Origin: Branchiostoma floridae
Taxonomy: Eukaryota > Chordata > Leptocardii > Amphioxiformes > Branchiostomatidae
NCBI RefSeq assembly: GCF_000003815.2
Contig: NC_049992.1
Span: forward strand, 10,846,944-10,910,943
Reading direction: 5' to 3'
DNA length: 64,000 nt
Position 1 is the stretch's first letter. The number at the start of each line of letters is the position of its first letter. Shown here piece after piece: positions 40,131-52,100 of this stretch. The notes under the pieces were generated by a model. It was not told where the DNA came from. It searched no databases and worked only from the letters and a program-made list of their open reading frames with translations. The translations under genes and the position numbers were made by a program.

Positions 40131-43100
40131 ATGATGTTGTGTCTGACAGTTTTGCTGGGTGTGTTGGCTTTGTCAGAAGCACGACCGGGTAAGTCGCACT
40201 ATTAGTCCATGTTGAATTGTGTTGAAGTGCCTATACTCTTCTTCTGTCGACAATATTGTCTTTTTCAATGACATCAAGTTGTACCATAGTGTGGGTTTCT
40301 AGAAAGATTGAGATGAAATTTCTATTGAAAGTTTTTTTTTAATGAAAAGCCTATTGTGTATTCCTCAAACAAGAAACTTGAAAGGAGGTGTGTCAGCTAT
40401 TGTGCTTTATTGTAAATCCATTTTTTTCAAATACCATACTCATTGGTACTCACTTGTTCACAAACTTCGACATTTTTGGTATAGTATGATTTTCTTTAGA
40501 ATTTTTTTTTTAATTGGAAGAAATAAAAATGACGGTAATTTTCTTTAAAATACCACAGACGTTTAAAAGAGAAGAGAAAGGAAAATTTCACTCATAAAGC
40601 ATTACAAAGGACAAAACTTCACCCCTTACACAATAACACTGCCGCAACATAATTTCGTGCTTTTATCACATGAACATATTATGTGTTTTTATTATCTTTA
40701 TTTGTGTGTTATCGTAACACCCGCCGTACGTTAGCCCCATAATTGATAACAATGCTAATCATATTCGTTCCATGTGAAAACACCATGTGGTGAGTGAGCG
40801 CATGTTATCTGGTAATGAGGGTTGGCGTACGCCTTAGGGGTCAAAGGTTAAGGACTCTCTTAGGAATATCCTTGAAACAACGATAGTATAATACTACACG
40901 TCGCTGCTTAGGGCGCCCTAAAAGAGTAAAAACATGCATAAACCTACGAAAGCATGCATCATGTGACTTCACAGACGTGATGTTTGTAGAACGATTGTGG
41001 GCAAATCATACCTATAAAGGTGTACAATATTCTAGTTACATGATTGTTATTAAATACATATGAATGTTGATATAAATTTACCCAACAGGTTTCAGGTTTA
41101 ACCATCCAATATGACGGAAAATGCTTACGTAATAGTCACCTAACTGCAAACATCTTATTTATTTACATGATTTCCCTGTTGTTATTGCAATATCAACTGA
41201 CGAACACTATCAGGTACACTGGTACCGGTGTTTCATGGGTACGTTGTGCGTACATTCGTGAGCTACGATTCGCTGAGTACAAATAAAGACAAAGGTGGGC
41301 ATACAAATGTCCCCATGTGAATAAGAAATACTCTAACCCTATCAGTAAAACCTTGTACTGTACGTAGATGCCTCCATGTGAATAAGAAATGAAAACTCTC
41401 ACCATATCAGTAGCATGTTATGCTGTACAGATGCCCTGAGTGAGTTCACTAAGAGAAGTGACCGCAGGATCTCCGGACACGACACCAGGACGTACTGCGG
41501 CATAAGTGTGGAGCAGTGCGCCGGGCGGTGTCACACGGACTCCGACTACAACTGTCGCTCCTTCGAGCACGACGGAAGGTGAGGGTCATTCAGAACTTTG
41601 TTGTTGGCATCATCTCGAGAGACAATGGGGTAGGCAAACAGTCACTTTCCGACGTGAGTTCAGCGACATGTTCGCCTGGCCTGCACATGACTTTTTAAGG
41701 TGAAGAAGGAGTTTGCAAATATATTGATTACACGCAAACGAAAAGAAATCATCCAGGCAGGTGAAAAGTGCGTAGCATACCAGTAGTTTTCATTTTTGTC
41801 TTGTTTCCTATGCTCTGACATCAAAGATTGTATTCCTTATTGGGAGAGACGACTACATGCATATGTCTGTGTGTCCGTTTCCCTTAAACAGCTCGACTTG
41901 ATTCCTATAACTGTCTTGCCCTAAAAAAATTGCGCGAAACATAGCTTCATTTCAAATTCTATCTTTCCTGTACAAAATACATGAGAAACATATGCGCATG
42001 CATGTACATTTCTGATCAAATTTTTATTGAAAACCATTGAATAACTGCACACACAGCTGCTGCCGAACGAGCGAGTCCAACACAGAGACCGACCCGAGCC
42101 ATTACGAGGTACGAAGCGGTACTGACTACTACGAGCTGAAGCCGGGGGCGTGGCTGGATTACTATACGGAGTTCAAAAACCACCGCCTCCAGGACTCAGC
42201 CAATCAGGTCCTGTGTAACCTCAAGCCTGACGACTGTGGACGGAAGTGCATGCAAGCAACGTTTCAATGCAGGTATTGAACAATTTGTAATACGTAGTGT
42301 TATACTTAACGTTAGTTCACCTCTATTCACGGTGTAACCTTAGATCCACTGTTTAAAAAAAACCAGGGACGGTGGTTTGAAACTTCAACATATTCAAAAT
42401 ATTTCAGTTTAAAACCAAATGTCTGTAGACTTGATATCCCTACATACTTTGTTGCTAACAAAAGTAATGTATATATGTTACGCCGCGAATAAAAGTGGGG
42501 TTACCTATCTAGTGTTATACCTTCTGCTCAGATTGCCTTTTGTGTGAATAGATGAATGAATGAACGGAATTTTTCTCTTGTCTAACGATGATATGGTCTA
42601 ATCTTAATCGCAGGTCCTTCTACTTTGATCGTTCCTTTGGTTGCTGCTACTTGAGCGACAAGACGCGATCTTCGGGCTCCTACGTCTCCTCCAGCTCGCA
42701 CGACTACCACGAGGTGAAATCTGGTGAGAGTCACAAAATTCTGAAATATAGTCTAATAGCCTTTTTTAAGCCGTGGGGGCATTGGGTCGTTATCTACTAT
42801 CATGTTTAAGGCACTGAGCATTTGGACGTCAAGCCCATCCTTCTCCTTCAACGACCATTTTACCTCCCCAATCGAAGTCAGGCGCCCATTTTTGCAACTG
42901 GGTGGAGTCACAGTAAGGAAAGACTTCCGAAGGATACAACGTCTGGCCAGCAATGCCAGGCATCCCACCCGTGACCTCTCGAACACGCGTCCGCTAGCCC
43001 AGTCACTCGGCCATTCAACACCACTCTTTCAACGTCTGCTGACGAAAAAAGCAGATTCTATGTCCACTTTACATGTAGTTGAAATATGAATCTTCTGAAT

Positions 43101-46100
43101 CCTCAAAGAAAGTACAGTGTCGATGCGAATAGTCTGTATTAAGTATGGGTAATTAGATATCACTGAATTTACTTCGACAGCTATACATTAGCCATTATAC
43201 TGAATATAAATCCCACAGTGGTACCGAGCTAGATTACTTACTGAGCAAAGCAACTTGCCTTAATTAAACTAGACATTTTCTCTTTTCGCGTTTTAAAACA
43301 CAACGTTAAATTGTTACAGGCGCATTGTCCGACTACTTCGAGGTCCAGAGGAGTCACCAACTCGCCAACAACAATGACCTGGTGTTGTGCAGCGTCAGTG
43401 TGGACGACTGTCAGCAACGGTGTCTTCAGGAAACCTCCTTCTCCTGCAAGTCTTTCGACTTCACTCACTCGTGGGGGTATGTTTTCCTAAGACGTACACA
43501 GTATCTTTATAGACTTTAAATGTGAAAACAACATCTGACTTCACCCAAATGTGATAAATGTCTATTCTCCAATTGAATTTACCGGTACTATAAGACAGTA
43601 CACAAAAGGCAAACGCAGCATTCACTGGCAACTATGGACACTGCTTTGGCGCTTGTAAATTTGATACTGTCTTATGCCACCGGTAAATCTGATTGGGGAT
43701 TACTAAATGTCTACCATATAAATCATTAAAAACACTTCGATCACTCGAAATGCATGTATCAATTCAAACTTTGACAGAAAAAATGATGCAGCCATTTTGT
43801 TACAGGCTAATGGGGGCGGACTTATTTTTATCCCTACGTAAAGACGGTCTTATTTCGTTCAACCCAAGGCTTCCTAACGTTACATGTATTGTTTCACCCT
43901 TGAATAGATGTTGTTATTTGAGCTCGTCTGACCGAACAACTGCATCCTCGAGTTATCAGTCCGCCAGCGGAATTGACTACTACCAAGTCAAGACAGGCAA
44001 GTATCAATCGGATATATCATTACAGAGAATCAGTACAAACAAGCTTGCATGCATAAAATCAGTGTTTGTTTGCAACAATCTCTGTTCAACCTTTCTAAAA
44101 ACTAACGAACAAGACTTGGGCTACAAAATAGAAATAAATACCTTAACGAAGACAAATGAAAACGTATCTAGCAGACTTAAGCTGAAAAGTAACTTTGCAG
44201 TTAAAAGAAAATACTTGAAGCCAGAGAATCGTATTTGAAATGTGTTGATTTCATCATCTGTTCTATCTTGCCGCCAGGCTACCGTTGGCGAACTGACGGG
44301 AGATGTGGACACGGGTACTCGGCAGATTTGGCGACCCCTGCCGAGTGTAACCCCGATGGAGACTACTGCTGCGTGAACACCAGGTGTCAGACGGGCACAT
44401 GCAGCAGCGGGGCCGATTATCGTGAGTTTTTTTCTTCAAAATTTGCTTTTCAGACAAACAAGGACAATATGGCACTGAATTCAAGTGTTATTTGTAAGTT
44501 ATCTTAACAGACCTTAACAGTGCCACAAGGAATAGACGGATGGAAGCCCCATAGCCTTTTTAGGCTTTGGGTATTGGAAGGCGAGGTGTTTCACCATTTT
44601 ATCTCCCAAACCGAAGTCAGTCACCCATTTTTACACATTGGTTTAGGGAGGAAAGTCGTGTAAAGTGCAGTTCCTAAGGGCAATACGTTGTAATTGGTGA
44701 CATGACAAGATATCAAATCTGGGATCACTTGTCCTGAGCCGAACACTCTGTCGTATACTAGTACGCCACTCGACCCCACATGAGTTGTTATGTGCTAATT
44801 AACCACAAGGGGGCGCAAATGTCAGCAACTCTAGTTCGTGAGGAAAATGGAGCGTGCTTACGCTCAAGTATCCTGAGGTTATGTTTAACCGCAGGATACT
44901 AATTCATAACAATCAATAGTACTACAATAAAACTACTTTGCGATCGTAATTTGGCAACCCTGCTTATAGTTTTCTTGAAAATGTCACCACAATATGTTTA
45001 ATATGCTGTTTTGTCAATTTCAATGCCAGGTGGTTGGAACAGATGCGGCGAGCGAGAGTGCACGTGCTCCTCTAGCGACAAGAGAGTGAGCTGCAACAGC
45101 CGCTCTCTGACCTCCGTGGACTTCTTCGTCCCCAGAAGCACAAGATATCTGTGAGACTATAACAATTATAAACCTCATGTAATCTCTAGACAGATTTACC
45201 AGTGGCATAAGATAGCACATGTATCAAAGCTGGCTAAGGAGTACAGCTGGCCAAAGGGAGTCAAACACACTCATAGGCCGGCTTCACTCCTCTGCCAGCT
45301 TTTGATACTATCTTATGATACCGTAGGATCTGCTTGGAGATTAAACCTCCTGTACTGTCATTATTAGAACCAGATAATGAGGATTTAAGATTGCAAGTTC
45401 TCATTGTCCGGATTTCAAGTGTGTTAAACTTGATTTGACCGCATTTACAGTCGGCGCTGCTAATATATCCATCTACTAAACGGTCTATCATCGCCTTTTT
45501 ATGTATGCACAGCACGCCCCGTCACTTCAAGTGTATAAAAACGCTTTGTCCACATCGCGATGTTTCTTGGCATGGTTGATCATTGGTTAGGGTTAAGGCT
45601 TCTTGATTGGGGTTCTAACCAGAAGTGATACAATTTTTCTCGATTTTTTTTTTACCATTTATCACTATACTGTCGTTCATATGTAATTAAAATGCTGATT
45701 TATATAAGTTTGTGCTTCTTACCACTGAGCCGTTTCCAAGTTTCCAAGTGTTGTCTTCCCCCTCAAAGAGTTATGATCAAAACGCTCAGATATGGTAATA
45801 CCCCTGTCATATTTGGCGAAAATCGATCGGACGACGATTCTGCGGCAATCACTCGAGTCTCGCTTGAGAATGATAACTTTATTGCACAACAATTGTACAA
45901 GGTACAAAGTATGGCTTATATGTGACAGGGACGGTTTTCAGGTGAAAAATACACATCTGCCGATCTTCCATGGATACGCCCGAAGATTGTGGATACTGTG
46001 ACCGGGGTATGAAGACAGCGATATGGCGACGGCCGTTCGGAAAGACGACGATCATTTACGAGACGAAAAATGCTTCGGCGCTATTTGATACTATATACCA

Positions 46101-49100
46101 CCCCACTATGCTCCTAACCGTTTTAGTAACATTTCTTGTTATCTTCTAACAATTTCCACAGAGATCTGAGTTCTAACGACCTCCATGGACTTCCAGTGGC
46201 CACACTAGCCGGCCTCAACGAGCTCAACACATTGTAAGCACATAGTCTTTAACTGTTTCCGAAGTTTTATATCTCACACTATGAATATTTCAGTGTCATA
46301 TGGTGGTTAAGACCAACACCAGAGTGGTCATATCGACTGATTGATGTACTTTTTCTACAGAGACTTGTCCAATAACCACATCAGCACCTTGCCCTACGGA
46401 ATCATGGAAGACCTCAGCAGCCTTCAGACATTGTAAGCAAATGTTTGTCGTGTTACAGTACTTTTGACTTATCGTTGAATGGGAATATTACCTAGGTATA
46501 AAGGATATCTAAATAACATATCTTATCGCCATTACTAAAGATGGCCATCATATATCTTAACAGTGGGCGCGATTATATGGGTTCGCAAGCATCGTCAGTA
46601 AAATGAAGACAAATGTTGTAATAACATGCTACAGCCGGCTACATGTTTGTAATAGATAGATTAGACGCATATCTGCATATATAGATGTGTATGATTGTTT
46701 CCATTGTTACATATGTGTGATTCTTACCATGTGATCTGCACTTGGCCCAGTGGGGCAAAATGTGCAATAAAGGTCTTCATTCGTTAAATAACGATAAGCC
46801 TATTGATGAAATAAATACTATATATCTGTTGACAATAGCAAAACATGGCGTTTTCCAGAAGGGCAAAACGTTGATAATCGGTAGAATCGCCACCCAAATG
46901 TTAAGACGGAAAAATTGCAATTTTGCTGAGACGCAAAATGTTTTTTTTTTTACAGGAAGCTAAATGGCAACACGTTCAGTAACTTCGACATGGGGATCGT
47001 TCTGAACATACCCAACTTGAGGAACTTGTAAGTTCAGTTTTATAGCAACTTCCGGCATTCCTTGCCAGATATCTATATATGCTGCGATGCCTGAGATTCC
47101 GATAGTTCCCTATAAGCGAACGTAACATCCTTAAAGCAGAAGCTTAAGTCGCCTTATTTAAAACTATAAGGAAGCAGAAGATATCCCAAAGCCTTACAAA
47201 CCTACATTTTATTGTAGGTTCTTAAGATAGATAATACTATCGTACTACTGTAAATGCAGAAATGTTCGCGGCGGATTAATGTTCGCGGTTTTCGCGGTCT
47301 TTCGCGGTGACCACTTCACCGCGAATTTAAAACCACCGCGAACATTTTTCTACTATGATATTAGATTGCAGTCTATGGTGTTACCGCGAACTTAAATCCA
47401 CCGCGAAAAGTCATTTTCCCGCTACCGCGAAATTAAATCCCCGCGAACTTAAAAACATTTACAGTATTCTGACCGACAGCTTGTTTGATTGAATGATTAT
47501 TTGAGGATGTTAGCTTACTGTCACATTGCATTATACAGTCAACGTGCTTCTTTAGTTTGTACCTTGCGATAATCTGAAGAAAGACCTTTGCAACAGACCT
47601 GAGTCTGCTTACAGATGTGCCCTATGTGGTAAAGACTGTAATTCTAGGACAGTCAAACCATATCCAAAGCTGTAGGGCTGATATCAAATAGGATTTTACC
47701 ACGGTCAACACTGCGCGAAGGAGGCCATATATATATCAATCTTCCTGTTTAAGGCCTACGTCACATTTTCTACCCGGGGTCCGGCCGGGCTGTTTTCGAA
47801 AACGAAACAATTAAAGTTTATGCCAATAAATATGCACAAGGCATGCTGTTGAATTATGTTTGGTCCGTTTTGTGTTTTTCTCGTCTTTTATATCATTCTT
47901 TTTGTTCCCCATAACTGCCCGGCTGGAAATGTGACGTCAGCCTAACGTTGCGCTATCCAATGATAAATGGTAGCAGGGATTGTCCAAAGTAATGGTGGAC
48001 TCTCACTACACTTGGGGCACCGGTGCGGCACTGCGGGATTCGTTCACTGCGGCACTGTTGTGTTATGAAATTTTCGCGATTTTTGATAATTTAGATATCA
48101 AGTAATACGTAAAAGTATGACGGAAGAAAATTCGTTCTTTATCTCTGAAATCAGTCGAGTCATCTATGAACCTCGAAGTGCCGCACCGCTGCCGCAACTG
48201 TAGTGAGAGTCCACCTTTAGTGAAAAGCGACTGACGAACAGAAATTTGATCTCCATTGCCCATTTCCAGCTACCTGTCGTCGAGCACCCTCGTCCGCTTC
48301 ACGTGGACCTACCAGCCGGAGACTGTCCCGGGCGTATCCTGCCCTTCCTCCAACTGTTACTCCGCCTGCGGGGACCCGAGCTACCTGAACGGGCCCCAGG
48401 ACTGGAGCAGGCTGCAGGCACACCTCGTCATCAAGAAACTCTACTTCGACTTGTCGGAGCTGTTTTATTACGTCAGTGACGTCACGCAGTCGGTCACCAT
48501 CTATGCCGACACGGTGGTGACGTCAGTGGGTGTTAGGTAAGTCATGTACAAAGTCACGTGTTTGGAGAGCTTCGGTCAGTCGTCCTGGTGAAGGCTACAG
48601 AATCGACTGAAAAGTTCATTTTTGTTACACAAAGAAAAAGAGCGTAGACAAAGAGAGGACATATTATTAGCAGGGCCGTGCGAAACAAATAGGGTAGCAA
48701 GAAAGTATGTACAATGTTGTTCATACCTCTAAATAAAAGTTGTTTTTTCTTGTTCCAGCTTCAACTTCGCGTTGACCATAAACGCACGCCAGTTCTGGAC
48801 GGACGACGGCTACTTGTCCTTCAGCCTCCCGAGCGGTCAGCACTCCGGACCCATGGTCAGCTGTGGCCTACTGGACGACAACTGGCGGCAGATCAACATC
48901 AAAATCGGAGACCGTCTGAAGGTAAGGCGAACTTCTGCACAAAATTTCTTTTAATGTATGAATGTATTTACCTTCATCTTGGTTTTATTCTGAAATAGGA
49001 GGGAATAGGCGCTGTTTAAAGTTAGTGGCTAAAACATTATGCAGTACAGTAGAAGTGTAGAACACCTACTCCCGGGTTTATGATTGAGCGGTTTATAGAA

Positions 49101-52100
49101 GTCACCACGAAAGCTGCAATAATACAAACCCCGCCAACGGTTCAAGATATACTTTTATCTGAGGCTGCCTTCAATAACTCTGTACAAATTGACTAGCTTG
49201 TGGCCAATCTGGAGAAGGGACTCATTTCTAGAATTTTTTAGCCTCTTTTTCTTTAAACAACACGTAGAAAAGAAATATTAGTTGGAAAGCAAATTGTGAT
49301 GTATGGTGTTATTTCATGCATGACACAGTTAAAAACTTATCTCATGGACCTCTTTGTCATGTTACTTTTATAGGTGAACCTGGTAACGAACGAGTCTTAC
49401 GCGATGCCATACCCGTGTAGCCAGACGTCCAACTCCGCCCTGACGGTCCAAGCCGACAAGGACGTGCTGGGTCTGGCTGTCCAGTGTGCCCGCATCCTGG
49501 CCGATAGCCACGACCTGAGCGACCCGCGGAGCCTGCCCCTGACCATGGTGGACTGGACCATTGTGCAGGCCCGCAGGGGTGGAGCTATAGGTGCCGTGCA
49601 TCATGACGCCATCCAGGCAAGGTCGGAGCTCAAGGTAATAAAGGAAAACTTTCAAATTGACAAAGGAAAAACGGATGGGAATCGACAGAGCCACTTTTGA
49701 ACTATCTTAAGATTTCAACATAGCAACTTTTGATGTATCTAAATTTTAAAGGTAAGCCGATACATGTAGTAGCATACAACGCTAGCATGCTGTTTATTCT
49801 TTCATGTGTTGTTTTCAAATTGATAGCTTAACAAAATTGTATCACATTATTAAATTTAGTGTGTCTGTCAGGGTGTGGCGCAACGGCTAGAGCGTTGGAA
49901 TCAGAATCAGTAGGTCCTTAGTTCGATACTCGCCAAGCCCCTGCCCCCATGACGGTCGATTGACGCCCACCGAGCCTCACGGCTAATCTGTCTAAAGCTG
50001 CCAAAAACACCTACGGATTTGGTGCTGCCAGTGTGTCAACATCTGCACACTTTCCACTAAGACCCGTGATTTTTAAAATTCATTTCTAATCAAATTTAGT
50101 CCAACATCGACGAGTATGACAAGAGGCGTTTAAAGGCTTTAGCTTAAAAGCTAACTACTACTAATCACATTTTCCGATGTCGTCCATCCATGCTATCCAT
50201 TGAAGGAATACCTTTTAAAGAATGTGGTATTTTGGGCATCGTCGACGCAACGACGTACGAACAACACCAATTCAAAATGACAAAGTTAACATTACAAAAA
50301 TATTCGTTTACTACCAAATCAGAATGCTTATATTTCTATATGGTAAAGAAAGATGTTCTTCTGATGTTCAAATAATAGATTAACTTCTATTTGCCATTTT
50401 GTTTGGCACAGTTGGCGGGTGCCGGATACCATTACGTGCCGTACATGTCTATGGCTGTGTACCAGAACATGCTCAGTAACTACTACAGCCAGGTGAGTTA
50501 ACATGTTTACTCAAGTTGTTGTTTTACTCCTTATTACACCTTATTCCTAGTCAGGAATGAAGAAAATCCATAGTTTGTCTGTTCTTTAACACACACATGG
50601 GATGGTTCATTGTGTTATTGTGGTCCCATGATAAGCTCTAGATATTCTTTGCATGTTGTAGGGTTCTTCTTCACGACATCTGTTATTTCTCAATCACACA
50701 TGTACATATTGCTATAAATTCTTCATGACTTGTCTACGTTACAAAATTAGACAACAGTGAGAGTACGACGGGTATAGATGTTAAGCAATGTAAAGTAACG
50801 GTCGCACATTGCAATGGAAAGAAGAACTGATATAAACCTGAACGGATACCTGTATACAGCCACTGATATTCTATGGATATGACAAGAAAACAACCAGGCA
50901 TCCCCTTGTGTATGTTGCAGATCAACGTGTACCGGCAGGAGTATAACCGTCTGATGGACAGGACCCAGTCCATCAACGTGCGGCTGGAGGCGGCACGGGC
51001 CCTGCTGGCACGTGTCGATGACGTCACGTACCTACAGGAACAGGACCTGGCTGATCTGGAGCAGGAGATTGAGCGCACCAAACAAACCAGGGTGGACATG
51101 AAGGCTCGCTTTGAGGAGTCAAAGGTACGGAGAGTACATATCAACACTTCTTGTATGTATGCAAATACCTTACGATTGGGATCGCATTGTAAACACTACA
51201 TGGACTTCGAATTCCTAATACATGTATACGTAAGTACGTTTGGGACCGCATTTGCTAGTACGAGGGGCATTCAATAAGTAATGCCCCTGACCCATTGCCA
51301 GTTGTCTGATCTAGATGAAATGTTGCATGTGTAATGAGTCATATCTCTATGGGTTATGTTGCAAAAAACAGCTCTGAACTAATTGTGGTTACTGATTTAC
51401 TGGTGTTTGAACTGAGTCAGGTGCGAAATGGACCAGGTGTGAAATGGAGCAAGTTGAGTGTCGCGCAGTGATCCGGTTTTTGTATTTGAAAGGACACACA
51501 CCAAAAGGGACTTTTGATGAAATGAAAAAAACTTATGGTGATGATGCCCCATCATATGACCTTGTAAAACGCTGGCATCCTGAATTCAAACATGGCCGGA
51601 AGTCTGTGGAAACAGCTCCCAGACCTGGTCGTCCCTCTTGTGCCATTGATGAGGCACCTGTCGGAGGACCAACCTGGGATGTCCTACAAGAACGGTGTCC
51701 AGAGCTACATCAAATACTGGGAGAAATGCATAACTCTGGGTGGTTCCTATGTAGAGAAAGACTAATAACTGTGCCAAGTTTCATTAATCTCCTGCTATGG
51801 GAAATGGGTCAGGGATATTACTTATTGAATGCCCCTCGTAGCGACCCCTTCCTGTAGTGCGTCAGAATTGTCCTCTTTGAGGAAGGGGACTAGAATGGCC
51901 TTGAAGTTGACCGGAACCAAGAACTTTGTTATCGAGTGACATGACTTGACAGTTACCAACCTGATAAAACTGTTCAGGAATTCCAAACCACATTTTAAAT
52001 GACGTTTATAATGCAAGACAGGAACAAGCGCTAATACCTAAAACCGATTCAAATACCGTGTATGCGGATGACTAAAGGAATCGTATGATTCAACTAAATC

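Noticed and set aside
43693..44238. 181-codon plus-strand open frame
   Set aside because: It reads through intron into exon 6 and out again. Splice signals and the domain repeat show that only 43908-43996 is coding.
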